Origin: Irpex lacteus | Taxonomy: Eukaryota; Basidiomycota; Agaricomycetes; Polyporales; Irpicaceae | Direction of reading: 5' to 3' | DNA length: 64,000 nt | NCBI GenBank assembly: GCA_001986395.2 | Contig: MQVO02000029.1 | Location: 186,001 to 250,000 of the forward strand | In this document: positions 37,309 to 48,487 of the stretch, one piece after another | Layout: every line of letters begins with the position of its first letter | How positions within the stretch are numbered: position 1 is the stretch's first letter | Notes under the pieces: model-generated | What the model was told of the DNA's origin: nothing | The model's database searches: none | What the model saw: only the letters and a program-made list of their open reading frames with translations | Program-made: the position numbers and the translations under genes

Positions 37309-39229
37309 CTACACAACGCTCTTGATAATATTCTGTAATATCGCTGCATCGCGCGCGATGGTGTCAGGCTGGATCGAATGGTTATTAGCTACAGATGACG
37401 GCCGCGGTGGTTCGCCATCGTCGGGCAAATTTGCCAGAACCTCTCGCATTCGTGCGAAACGGTTTGTGGTACGGTTCAGGTCCCCACATCTATCGTAATA
37501 TTCTTGACTTCTTCCGTCGTGAAACGGAATCTCCGTGCTATGTCGAGGATCACCTGATCTATAACGTGTAGGGGGCCTATCTGTGAATTGCCCGCAGACG
37601 TAGAAGAGTCAAGGGTAGGGGATTGTGACGGGGCTTCGCCTTCAGTTTGACTTTCACTAAATAGTTATGATATCAGCTTCGAAGGCGGGTACGAAGCGCT
37701 GAAATACTCACGATAGCACCTGTCTCTGCCGCTTTGTTGGACCTTGACCTTCCTCTTCCTCTTCAGTAGAGGCCTTTCGCTTCGCCCACGCTGGTAAAGG
37801 GCCATTTCCCTCTCGAATCTGCCAGTCTGTCTCATCGTCCTCCTCTTCCGAGGCATTTTGTCGGGCAGCGAGCACTTCAGGTGAGATAGGGATAGATGAC
37901 GGACCGGCTACAGCGTTGGCGATGCCTACGGCAGGCGCAGATGTGGACGCTTGTGCCGCAGGGGATGGCGTATTCGTCTCAGATATGCCCCCCACCAGCG
38001 ACGAAGGGGGCATGGTGAATGCCTGGGACAAGAATGCGATTTCGTCTTTGGAGGGACCAGCGATAGTAGTAGCACCCTCCCCACCACCACTCTCAGAAGA
38101 TTTCTTCTTGGCTTTCTTCGGTTTCTCTTCTGGCTTGCGGATGTAGCCATACTGCCCTTTGTCGCCCAATGAAGGCTTGTTGCGTTCAACTATCTCCGCT
38201 ATCTTGGGATCCAGACGCGATGCATTCTTCTTGTATCGCTCTCTCCATGATTGCCACGTGTGTCGGGAACCCATGCGTAATCATTGTGGTTCGACTAAAT
38301 GTCGACGTAAGAAGCTTGTCAGCGCTATTACGGCCCGCTTGCTTACCATTTCAACGAGTTGTTGATATAATCTATTGCCAGTCCTTCCGCCGGTTTCTTT
38401 GAAGGGAATCTTCAGTGCGATCCACTTACAGAGATTGGTCTCGTCTTCGTCTGTGAAGTGAGTGCGCCTGGCATTAAATTGATCAATTATTGGCACCTGT
38501 TCTCATAGTAAAAACGTACTCTTCGCCGGCACGTCTACCGCCAGGATTTTTGTAGACGACGGGTGTGAAAGAGAGCTCGCCCCTATCTGCGCATTCCTTT
38601 ACCCATAGGTAGGACTCGACATACTTGTCGGGCTGAGACTGATACGTCTTGACCAGTGTTTGGAATATCTCAGTGTGAGGGTCTGCCAGAATCACCTGGG
38701 CATTCTGAGCAGACGCCGAAGGATCACCTCCCGAATGCTGCATTGAATACGTGAGAAGTCGCACAGGGTCTGATGTAAGACGAAGCTGACCAGGATCCGT
38801 TGGCTCAATGCTGCGCGGACATTGACATTCGCGATGCTAGAGTCTATGTGCATACGAATAGGCTGACCATTACGGATGAATACCTGCTTGAGTAGTACCC
38901 CATGGACCTTGCACGCATCAACGAAAGTATATGGCACAAAAAACCGTTCTGGCCTGTCGGCGCATGCCCAACAACTCTTGAGACGCTGTTCTTCCAGAGT
39001 TCCAGGTTGGATGAGGACAAAGCCTACTCGAGGCACCTTGTATTCGACTCTGCCCCCTAGTGTCTAATATATGTGATCTGATCTGAGCGTCACAGCTAAT
39101 CGCAGAACATACGTGATCGCTTACGGTTATCGTTTTATAGAGCTCATTCTGGATCTCCTGGGGGAGGTCTTTCTGCACAAAGAACTTGACAGGTTGACCG
39201 TTTTGGTCTTGAAAGATCGACTGAAACAT
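37309..39229 (-). CDS. RAP1: RAP1-like telomere protein (BRCT, Myb, C-terminal domain), two frame breaks
   Basis: Starts MFQSIFQDQNGQPVKFF at 39229 and ends ILQNIIKSVV at 37309. An N-terminal BRCT-like domain reads GGRVEYKVPRVGFVLIQPGT and CADRPERFFVPYTFVDACKV. A Rap1-type Myb domain follows: RRAGEERTHFTDEDETNLCK, then WIALKIPFKETGGRTGNRLY and HTWQSWRERYKKN. A Pro/Ser/Glu linker leads to a helical C-terminus (VIDQVILDIARRFRFTTEEV, CGDLNRTTNRFARMREVLAN), in the place of the RCT protein-binding domain. Rap1 is a shelterin component that coats or is recruited to telomeres. Two one-base deletions break the frame: in the GGG at 38265-38267 (VP-HTWQSW) and near 37500 (EEVK-YYDRCG). Without the second correction the protein stops early and loses the C-terminal domain. 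Confidence 0.8.
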
Positions 39230-39691
39230 CACGTCATTGTTTGATTATGCGGACCTATATAACATTGTAGGAGTACACATACCATGGGTAGCCACCGTGG
39301 GGGAAGAACGAGGAAAGGGTTAAGAGTTGGGTTAGGAGAGAGCGTGGGTTAGGGGTACATTGATTACATAATTGACTCCGATTTGGGTGATAGCGCATGC
39401 CGGCCGTGCCGAAGATATACCATGGATGGGTTTCAACTTGAACATGGTCACAAATATTGCACACTCCGTACTGGAGAACACCACATCTTGCAATATCTGC
39501 CGTCGAATTTAACACACAAACATCGTATATGTGTGCTGCGTACCCTCCCCCCCCCTCCGACTCATCTTCATCCAGCGATTTGATGGCACACAATGGGAAA
39601 GCGCCGGCAATTAGACTGTCGTCAGAATGTCTAATACACAAGCACGGGATTACTGTAATACACCTCTTCTGTGGCTTTCTCACTCACCGCC
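39230..39691. promoter_or_regulatory. Divergent promoter region, RAP1-like / FAD dehydrogenase
   Basis: 462 bp between divergent start codons (39229 minus, 39692 plus). The RAP1-proximal part contains three GGGTTA motifs (39317-39355). The other half has a run of ten C at 39548-39557 and no coding potential. Confidence 0.55.
39317..39355 (+). promoter_or_regulatory. Cluster of three GGGTTA telomere-like motifs upstream of RAP1-like gene
   Basis: GGGTTA at 39317, GGGTTAGG at 39329 and GGGTTAGGGG at 39346 lie 88-126 bp upstream of the RAP1-like ATG, all in the same orientation. Basidiomycete telomeres are typically TTAGGG repeats. Binding by a telomere factor, and autoregulation, is a hypothesis. 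Confidence 0.5.
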
Positions 39692-41549
39692 ATGCTCTCC
39701 CGCCATCTTGCCCGACGGATAGCCCTGCGGTCAGTACCGAGGACAGTGCGCCTGTCGCACTCAGTACCAGACTTCCAGCTCACCTCGGTCAATGAACAAG
39801 ATGTCGAGCACTTCTCCAAAATCCTACCGAAGACCTCTATACTGTCGACCCTTCCACCTATTTCCACTGCTTCTCAGAGCTCGAGATATATAACACGGAC
39901 TGGATGAAGAAATACCATGGCAAATCCAATACCGTGCTGCGTCCCAAGACTACGGAGGAAGTGAGCCAAATCGTTAAATGGTGTCACGAACGTCGCATTG
40001 GGGTGGTTCCTCAAGGAGGTAACACCGGATTGGTCGGCGGTGGTGTGCCTGTAAGAGATGAGGTAGTGCTAAACCTCGGGAGCATGAATAAAATCCGCTC
40101 ATTTGACCCTGTCTCTGGTAAGTGAGTCGTTGGATATGCGCAAAATATATATCGAGATATTCGTTATTAGGCATATTGGTGGCAGATGCTGGGTGCATCC
40201 TCGAGTCATTGTCAGAGTATCTGGCTCCTCAGAATCATATCATGCCACTGGATCTCGGTGCAAAGGGCAGGTGAGTAAGAATTCTAGGTGGACTTAGATC
40301 GCGCATGAAAGTAATGTTGTTATTATAGCTGTCAGATTGGAGGGAATGTAGCCACAAATGCAGGTGGCCTGCGTTTGCTGAGGTACGGGTCACTTCACGG
40401 GTCTGTAGTGGGGCTGGAAGTTGTTCTTCCTGATGGAACGGTTTTGGACCAACTCTCCGTCTTGCGCAAGGACAATACCGGTACGCCAGTTCAGTCCCTA
40501 TGTTTGAGCTAAGATGATTGATCTCCTTTAGGCTATGATTTGAAGCAACTCTTCATTGGATCGGAGGGAACGTTGGGAATAATCACTGGTGTTTCTATTC
40601 TCACCGCTCCCGCTCCCAACTCGTCAAACAATGTCATCCTGGCACTTCCTTCCTTCGATAATGTGAAGCCGTTATTCAGAGAGGCCAAACGGCAGCTCTC
40701 CGAAATTCTGTCTGCGTTTGAGTTCATCGATCGGACAGCGTATGACCTTGCTGTTAAGCACGGCCAAGGTCGTGCACTGAATGAGGAAGACGTCGAAGGT
40801 GCTGAATGCTTCGTATTGGTGGAGACAAGCGGAGGTAACCGTGAGCACGATGAAGCGGTAAGACATCAAATGAGCTCGAAAGACTGAAGCTGACCCATGG
40901 CCTACTTCGCTAGAAACTGAACGGCTCTTGGAATATCTTCTGGAGGCCGACCAGCCGCTCATAAATACCGGAGTGCTGTCGCAATCTCCTGCACAGTTCT
41001 CGCAGCTGTGGGCGATTCGGGAAGGCGTCACAGAGGCCATCTCTAAGGAGGGTAAAGCGTACAAATACGACATCTCGATACCCCTCGGAAGCTTCAAGGA
41101 GGTCGTAGATACCACGCGAGAGCACCTGCGTTCTAGGGGACTCTTGCGTGAAGATGCTGTGAAGCACGTTATCGGTTATGGGCACGTTGGTGATGGTAAG
41201 TCATTGTGCACGTAGAATGTAGCTCTGTCTAATCAACCCCTCAAGGAAATTTGCATCTCAACATCGTCGCGGCGGCATACACGCAAGAGATCGAGGACGC
41301 TTTGGAGCCATTCGTATATGAGCTTGTCGGTGAGTATATTCTTCTGCCCGCTCCTCGCTCGATGTTGACTGTGATATGTTCGCAATAGCGAGCTATAAAG
41401 GCTCTGTGTCTGCGGAACATGGTGTAGGGCTGATGAAGACTCACGCGCTGCACTACTCAAAGAATGCAACCAGCATCGACTTGATGAGGAGGATAAAGAA
41501 CCTATTCGACCCTCATGGTATTATGAATCCTGGTAAAGTGCTACCATAG
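39692..41549 (+). CDS. Mitochondrial FAD-linked D-2-hydroxyglutarate/D-lactate dehydrogenase
   Basis: Seven exons: 39692-40117, 40171-40270, 40329-40480, 40532-40857, 40914-41195, 41246-41329, 41389-41549. The start [20 protein letters not shown] is Arg-rich without acidic residues, a good mitochondrial presequence. The FAD-binding PCMH domain reads [20 protein letters not shown] and GCQ-type [20 protein letters not shown]. The cap and C-terminus show [17 protein letters not shown] and [20 protein letters not shown], ending [14 protein letters not shown]. This is the Dld2/D2HGDH subfamily, which oxidises D-2-hydroxyglutarate or D-lactate. Two one-base deletions are inferred, near 39874 ([13 protein letters not shown]) and near 40918 ([11 protein letters not shown]). 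Restoring both gives 510 residues and a sum divisible by three. Confidence 0.9.
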
Positions 41550-42023
41550 ACGTAGTATACGAGAGTAAACTGGTCCTTATGTGCGTGTGCTTGATGTTAT
41601 ATACGGACTGCTGGTTCATTACTAGTGCACCTCATCGACAGAGAGCAAATGAAGTCAGAGCTGTCATAGAGTCATTGAATTCGATGAACCGCGGAAACGC
41701 TGTGAGTCTATGCCTGCCAGTGAGAGTCGGAGCGGATATGATATCAGGCTGTCGCGGCCGCGCAGAGACGGCTTGCTGTGTACAAGCGCCCTATCACTAC
41801 TTGGTTGGATCGTTATCTGAGTACGTAGAACTCCGCGGCCCGCATCAGCATCTTTTGCAGATAACCGTCATTCAAGTTCAAGTTGGTAGGCCGGTGCAGG
41901 ACAATAAGTATTCCACAGCTGATATTTACTCTGCAGTAAGTGCTCAGGCTGTTGTATAATGATCACGACGATAAGGACATGCTAATCAAACCCACAGTAA
42001 AACTTCGTCGCGGAAGGTTTAGT
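41550..42023. other. Intergenic, 0.5 kb
   Basis: 3' UTR of the FAD dehydrogenase and promoter of the TTL-like gene. The TTL frame is open upstream to 41940, so the true start could be a little earlier or in an upstream exon. Nothing else is recognised. Confidence 0.45.
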
Positions 42024-43624
42024 ATGGGCAATCGTCTCAGCTCCTCAAAGTCACAGACGGGATCTTTTACAGCCTACGTTAACTGGCCCAATGCACCTCT
42101 TACAGACCGTCTCGTCCGTGATGCCCTCGCGCAACTTGAACCCCAACCGGAAATCATCACCTCCCTTCCGGATTCCGATAGACCCACAAGACTGCTACAA
42201 TGGTCTACCTACGATGTCCTCGATCATGACATGACGCTCTTTCAGAAGCCAGGTACCCAGGTTCTAACATCCGCATACACAATCCGCAAGGCGCTCATTC
42301 GAAAACACTTCTTATCCCGCTCCATACAACATTATCTCGCTAAGAATCCGGATTCTGTGCTCAAACATGGTGTGCCGAGGACTTGGGAGATCGAGCTCAG
42401 TTTTATTGACGAGCTCGATGAGATGTGGAGCGACGAGTTGTATGACCTCGGTGCTATCCTCGATAACGAAGAGACATGGATGATTCTCAAACCTGCGATG
42501 GCTTCGCGAGGGATGGGCATCCGCCTTTTCCATACGAAGGCAGAGCTAGAAGCCATATTCCAAGAATTTGAAGATGATGATGACGAAGAGGATGGAGAAA
42601 CCAAAGAGACGGAGGACAGTGATACTGGCGTCGCGACCTCACAGCTTAGGCATTTTGTCATTCAGGTAGCTTATCTACAATTGACTGCGACTTTGCAATT
42701 CTCAGTGCCGCTTTGCAGGAGTATCAATCGAACCCACTGCTACTGGATCCTGCAGAGATTCCACTTGAGGGTGCGTCGAAACCTGACTTGAACGATCTAC
42801 GAGGTCACAAGGTGAAAAACAACGATTGAGGTTTTGTAAAGCCTAAATTAACATGGTCTTTTTCTGGTAGTTCCATCTTCGTGTGTACTGCGTCGCACAA
42901 GGCGCGCTCAATGTCTATTTCTATGACCGGATTTTGGCCCTCTTTTCTTCTAAGCCATATACCTCCCCATTCGCTCTCGATTCGTCCGATGAGCCCACAG
43001 ACATCTCTGCTCATCTCACAAACACATCTTTGCAGAAAGAGCGAGGCGAAGCGGGCGTGCGACTATTCGACGAACTCGTTGGAGCTCATATTCTGAGCAA
43101 ACCGGGGCACATGAGCACGGAGCCCCAACGAGGTGAAGATAAAAACATTATCTTTACAGAGACGGATGCCGCCGATGTCAAGAAACAGATCAGCGAGCTT
43201 TTGAAGGATTCTTTCCTGGCCGCGTTGGGCATGAGCGTGCATTTCCAGGTGCGATACGAAGATCTGTGATTGGTTATGAGACCTGATGAAGCCTTTGCAG
43301 CCTGTGCCAAATGCCTTCGAACTTTACGGTGTCGATTTCCTCGTGTCTCATTCTTCACAGCCAAACGATACTTCCAGGAAGTTCCAAGTCAGCATTCTCG
43401 AGTTCAACTCTGAGCCTGCTATTGAGATGACTGGACCTCGGCTTACGTGGATACTGGAGGGTCTCTTCCTTGGTATCGCTAAAGCTTGTGTGGCACCGTT
43501 CTTCCAGGCAGATGTGAACGGTCCACAGAAGGAACTCCAATGGAATGTAGGGAACACAAAAGAACATGTGACAAAATGTCTGGAAGTCCAAGTGAGGGGA
43601 GCAGATGGGTGGAATAGAGTATAA
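42024..43624 (+). CDS. Tubulin-tyrosine-ligase-like protein (TTL/ATP-grasp)
   Basis: Four exons give 478 residues: 42024-42665, 42719-42811, 42871-43248, 43301-43624. TTL landmarks are TSAYTIRKALIRKHFLSRSI, ETWMILKPAMASRGMGIRLF (ATP-grasp lysine and Gly loop), FHLRVYCVAQGALNVYFYDR and ILEFNSEPAIEMTGPRLTWI (metal-binding E-x-N-x-x-P). In other organisms this fold ligates amino acids to tubulin tails. Fungal members such as yeast Pby1 are little characterised and linked to P-bodies. An acidic insertion (EFEDDDDEEDGETKETED) interrupts the ATP-grasp core. The start at 42024 precedes FTAYVNWPNAPLTDRLVRDA, which begins the conserved region; an upstream exon cannot be excluded. No frameshifts. Confidence 0.88.
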
Positions 43625-43825
43625 TAATAGGGGAATCCATGTGTACATAACAATACGAAACTACAAGAGGAGAGGACAACAGATAAAGAAACTAGTGATA
43701 CAGAGAGCAACTAAGTGCAAACATGCGTCTGAGTAGTTGCGTTACAGAACAAAATATAGATTGTCAGGAATGGAAGCAGAATCTATATTTGCCCTTGCTC
43801 TTTGCGATGACCTGCCTCGTGATGT

Positions 43826-45357
43826 CTACTTCGATGTCAAAAGCTTGTTCAAAGGCTCGTTGTACGACTGCCTCTTGAATGCAAAACACTGGATCTTCAA
43901 CTTTCCTTCAACATACATGTTGTGGATTCGATCTGCTGCCCCTGGTTTGGCACGCTGTGGTTCGAGAAGTGTGCGTTTCTCTATATAGGCGACCAGCTGT
44001 TGTAGAACGGGCATCAGATAACCAATCCTCTGTGTTGACTAGTTGAATGACTGCGACTGACCTCTACGGAGCCTATCTCCTCTACCTCCTTCGCAGTGAG
44101 AGAGACTGTACCCATGCACTCGTATTCTCCATAATAATGCCATGCATGATTGTGTAGGAAGAAGATCTCACGCCTCTGATTTGGTCGCTTTACTAGTTCC
44201 CGCTGAGTAACGCCCGTCTCAAACCTCTCCTCCCCATTCTTGCCAGGAGGTTTGAGTAGTTGCATGGGTACGAAGGCAAGGAATCGATCTGCGCCGGGAG
44301 CTTTCCAAATCAGTTCCGATAGACTGAAGCGCATGGATCCATGGGGCATACTGTTCGAAAAAAACGATATGATCAATATTGTGTCGTAAACAAGGTATGG
44401 AAAAGAGCGTACAGTTCGGTGGCTGCCTGTGAATCGAGAGGACAGAGTTTAATCATATATGATTCAGCAAGTACCGTGCATGAATACGCACCGCCGGAAG
44501 TTTCAGATTGGCAGATCTAGAGAATGGGCCATTGTATAATCTAGGTTTCACGGCATCCCGTCTCTGAATTTCTTGCAGAAATGCAGCTACATCGAAGCCG
44601 GCATTGGCCGGCGTGCTAGACCTTGGGGGGTTCTATGACGATAGTTCAATGTCAAGCACACGTAGAGATGGAAGTTATATTCAGGTTACCTGTTGAAGAA
44701 CATCCTTCTGTAATGCATACATATGTGTCCATCATTCAACCTGTCCTATGGTGTAATGTATGATTGGCATACCTTGGGCTGTTGTCCACGAAGCTTCTCT
44801 TCGAGGTCATGGCATGTCTTCTCCAGCTCAGAGATTCTTTCCCGCTACACCACAGGCTTCCGTAAGATATACAAGCGTTTCCCCGAGAACCTATACATAC
44901 AAGTAGATATTCCTGCTCTTTCTTGAGAAACAACGTGTCGGATAATTGCTTGCTTAAGAATTCGGCTCTCTGACATCAGGCCCGATTCGTACATCAACAT
45001 ATTCTTGAATTATACGAAAGCTCACTTCTGAATCATAAGCATGTGATGGATCCTTACAAGGGCCATTCTTCAAGCTCGCCACTTCGTTTTCCAAAGCCTG
45101 CTTCTCGTTTTGCAGATGATGGCATTGCCTTCGTAAGGACTCGACGACATCCACTTCTTCATATGATGGTAGTTTTGAGGTACCCTGGAGGAAGCAGTAA
45201 GGCAAAAGGCTCTTTTTGCGGGCACGAAGATCTGGTCATAACTCACTGTTGTACCGTTCTGTAGCTCTTGAATTTGTTTGCGGAGTGCATTGTTTTCCGT
45301 GCGTAATAGTCGGATAAAATCCTGCGCTTGTTCTAGGCTATCTTGAACGGCAGACAT
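43826..45357 (-). CDS. Coiled-coil protein of unknown function, tandem paralogue A
   Basis: Starts MSAVQDSLEQAQDFIRLLRT at 45357 and ends NKLLTSK at 43826; several introns (first donor after QELQNGTT). The N-terminal half is coiled coil in consecutive exons: ENNALRKQIQELQNG, EVDVVESLRRQCHHLQNEKQ and ERISELEKTCHDLEEKLRGQ. The C-terminal half is a compact domain: FDVAAFLQEIQRRDAVKPRL, YGMPHGSMRFSLSELIWKAP, RREIFFLHNHAWHYYGEYEC, then GKLKIQCFAFKRQSYNEPLN. I do not recognise the family with confidence; it resembles the Agaricomycete-specific domains of unknown function found expanded in mushrooms. It shares order and motifs with the next upstream gene (45789-47323), so the pair arose by tandem duplication. 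Its 3' end converges with the TTL-like gene. Confidence 0.72.
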
Positions 45358-45788
45358 GCGAACTTGAAGTTATTTACGTGAAATATCTGGCGTGATGGCG
45401 GTCAACACTTATGTAGGCCGACTGGCCTTGGTATACGTAGTACACGAGCAGTGCATGCGTATTGAAGCATGCCGGCACCGTGACCTTCTGCCGCCGAAGT
45501 CTGGAAGCACTGTCACAGTTCTCTATTTCCAGTCACGCAGTACTGGTATACATATCGTACACGTCTCTCGGTTGAGTATATTGAGCAGATACAAAACACC
45601 GTAGCCAGCTACAGATGATTGTTCATGGATGTATGGATTTATACGCAGAGTAATATAATCAATGAAGAGCACTCCTCTCGCCGGTTACTTGTGCCAGTGA
45701 CGCGCTGAAGCGCTGAAGTCCAGGCCGCCGTCACGACTCGTGAGTAATTGGTTCCGAGTCTCCACACTCGCCTCCTTTCTTTACGATT
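45358..45788. other. Spacer between the tandem paralogues
   Basis: 431 bp between the stop of paralogue B and the start of paralogue A on the minus strand. It must hold B's 3' UTR and A's promoter. No further duplicated coding segment was seen. Confidence 0.45.
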
Positions 45789-47323
45789 TCAGGGGGAAGA
45801 CCACACCCCATTCTTCGTTAAGAACTTGTTCAATGGTTCGTTGAAGGCCACCCTCTTGAACGCGAAGCATTGAATCTTCAACTGTCCCTGCGAGTACTGA
45901 TCGAAGATTCGGTCCTTGGTCCTTGGTACCGCACCATATGAATCAATGAGCGTCCGCAAAATCACGTAGGGAATCATCTATCGCGTAAGTACATTCATCA
46001 GTGGATGAGTGTAACATACAGTTCTGCGTGTGCACTGACCTTCTTATAACCTAATCCCTCAACCTGTTTTGCCGTCAGAGGAACGGATCCGACACATTCA
46101 TACTGACCATAGTAATGCCACGTATGGTTGTGTAAGAAAAGCATCTCGCGCCTCTGTCCCGCAGACCTAACCCCCAGGTGTCTCTGAATAATGTTGTCTT
46201 CCCATCGGATGTTCCGGCCACCGTCGATGGATTTCGCAACCTGCTTAGGTACAAGGCCCACGAACAGTTCAGCGCCCGCAGACCTCCAGATTATTTGCGC
46301 GCCACTGAAGCTTAGGTAACCATGGGGCATACTGGCGAGATACAGAACGGTCAGATTGCTTCTTTCAAAATATGAAGGGACTTACAGCGCACCGGCTTCC
46401 TGAAAAACACACGTCCAACTTAGTCGTACAATATTATTTCACGTTGATGTTGCGTACCTTGGGGACCTGAAGGTCCTCGATGTCGGAGAACGGGCCTTCA
46501 TATTTCTTGGGAATAACTACCTGGTGCTTCCAGATGTCTCCCACAAATGCGGCGAGGTCGAAGGCCTTTGAGCGCGGGGAACTCTACTATAGCAATTAGA
46601 CTATGGTCACGCTGCTATTGCTGTAAACGGCATACCTGAACGAGGGTCCACTACGTCCGGAAAGCAATGGTTAGCTGAGGCCAATGTACAACCGTAACCA
46701 TGCGTCGAGGCGAACGCACCCCAGATTCCTCCACAGGAGATCTCTCTTCCTCAATTTCAGTGGCGTGCTGGCAATAGGCCTGCTCCAGTTCCTGAATCCT
46801 ATCGCGCTACAAAGAACTATTATGTCCTGCCTACGGTACAGCCAGACTATTTTGCATACCATCAGCTGTTTCTCCTTATCCTCGAAATCCCTTGCGTCAG
46901 AAAGTTGTTTGCTGAGGATAGCTACCCGCTATGCACAGAGATTGGTCAGCATACTGGTAGTATACCAAGTGTGTATTTGACATAGCTTACTTCGAGGGCA
47001 TTTGCATGTGCAGTATCGTTACAGGGTGTGTTCTTCAGCTTAGTGACCTCTGCCAGCAGAATGTCCCTCTCTGCATTTAGCTCTTGGCACTGCCTTTGCA
47101 AGAAGTCGATGAGATCAACGTCATCGTAGGTTGGTAGCTCCGGGCTACGCGCACGCTGATATAGTGATTGAATAAGACCTCGGTGAGCAGATACAGCCCC
47201 TAAACAACGTACCGCTGTAGCTTCCACTGAGTCCTCAATCTGCTTACGCAAGGCACTATTCTCGCTTCTCAGAAGTCTAATGTAGGCTTGCGTTTCAAGT
47301 TGATGGCCTTGGACGGCAGACAT
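45789..47323 (-). CDS. Coiled-coil protein of unknown function, tandem paralogue B
   Basis: Starts MSAVQGHQLETQAYIRLLRS at 47323 and ends NKFLTKNGVWSSP at 45789. It parallels gene A segment by segment: SENSALRKQIEDSVEATA, then ELPTYDDVDLIDFLQRQCQE and EVTKLKNTPCNDTAHANALE. The C-terminal domain reads FDLAAFVGDIWKHQVV, YEGPFSDIEDLQVPK, MPHGYLSFSGAQIIWRSAGA, RREMLFLHNHTWHYYGQYEC and GQLKIQCFAFKRVAFNEPLN. The best conserved stretch between the copies is LFLHNHxWHYYGxYECxGxV and LKIQCFAFKR; the coiled-coil parts drift more. The role is unknown. Conserved His/Trp/Tyr/Cys residues could form a binding site, but I see no catalytic signature. It shares a 498-bp divergent promoter with RPB8. Confidence 0.72.
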
Positions 47324-47821
47324 ATTCAACGGTCAGTGCAGAGAAGGGGGAAACAACGGGCGATGGCCCTAAGCAGACTGCGCAGTCACAGCTATAGGAG
47401 GCCACGCCAGCCCCAAGCTACAAGAGTCATAAACGGCTAGTGTGCTGGCCAATGAATTTATCTCCCCGGGGGGCCGACGGCCAGGCAGGTCACAGCAATA
47501 GTCACGACTGCGTGACAGATATGGTCTTAGTCGATCACAGACGTTCATGCAAGTATCATCTAGGGAGGGAATAATCATTTGACAATTCTCTTCGCAGAAA
47601 ACGAACAGACTACTCACAGTGGCCCGGGATGCATGATCAAGTTAGAAAGTGGAATCGTAGAAGAATCTGAGATGCATCAGCGACGGCAATGAGGCTCAGG
47701 GTCTGCGATCGGACTTTGCCGATCTGGTTGAGGAAGTCAGACTCAGGCTTTCTAAACCGTGACTGTCGTTTTCGACGACTACCACTCATCCGCTTGTGTT
47801 TCTGCTTAATCCCTTTTTATC
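47324..47821. promoter_or_regulatory. Divergent promoter region, paralogue B / RPB8
   Basis: 498 bp between divergent start codons. Short frames only; no clear core element recognised. Confidence 0.5.
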
Positions 47822-48487
47822 ATGGCTACAACGTCGTCAAATATTGTCTTTATGGACAGTTTCACGGTCAATGATATCGACAAGGAGGGCAAAAAATTCG
47901 ATCGAGGTCTGTACTCTTATGAGCGTACAGAATGATTTCTTATTGACTCAAGGATCTATACTTTAGTCTCACGACTCTATGGACACTCAAAAAACTACGA
48001 TATGGACCTGACACTCGACTATAATATTGAGCTATTTCCTCTGAAGGCGAATGAATCAGTCACTGTAGCCCTTGCATCGTCTTTGGCACGGGGTCCTCCA
48101 AATACGAATGAAGCAGGAGAGGAGGAGAAGGAGTTCGACGTCTGGAGACCAGACGGGAAGGGGAGGCGAGGGCTGGAAGATGAGTTTGAGTATGTGATGT
48201 ACGGAAAGGTGGGTGGAGGGCGAATTGTACTCTGTCGCTATCGTTGGATGTGTCCGTTTTCCATCGTTGGCTCATGCTATTCCAAAGGTGTACAGATTCG
48301 ACGGTGGAACATCACAAACTGTGTACGTTTATCTATCCTTCACTAGTCTAGCATCTGGCTCATCTAAGAGAATCGCAGCACAGCGTACATGTCGTTCGGT
48401 GGCTTGCTCTTATCCTTGACGGGAGACTTCCGGCACATGTCAAACATCGTCCTCGGCGATCCTATATACGTCCTGCTACGCAAGTAG
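47822..48487 (+). CDS. RPB8: RNA polymerases I, II and III subunit RPABC3 (Rpb8)
   Basis: Four exons give 156 residues: 47822-47906, 47967-48208, 48288-48322, 48379-48487. The product reads NIVFMDSFTVNDIDKEGKKF, DRVSRLYGHSKNYDMDLTLD, YNIELFPLKANESVTVALAS, DEFEYVMYGKVYRFDGGTSQ and VTAYMSFGGLLLSLTGDFRH, ending YVLLRK. This is the Rpb8 OB-fold-like family over its full usual length (about 145-155 residues). It is a shared subunit of all three nuclear RNA polymerases. The 35-nt third exon and GT-rich junction (GTGTACGT) make the donor ambiguous, but GTACGT at 48323 gives the correct protein. No frame defect. Confidence 0.94.

Noticed and set aside
36971..37498. Plus-strand frame of 175 codons
   Set aside because: It is antisense to the 3' UTR and C-terminal exon of the RAP1-like gene, whose minus-strand frame carries coherent conserved sequence.
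43826..47323. Tandem coiled-coil genes as an assembly duplication
   Set aside because: The copies differ at most positions outside short motifs and have distinct introns and spacers, so they are old paralogues.
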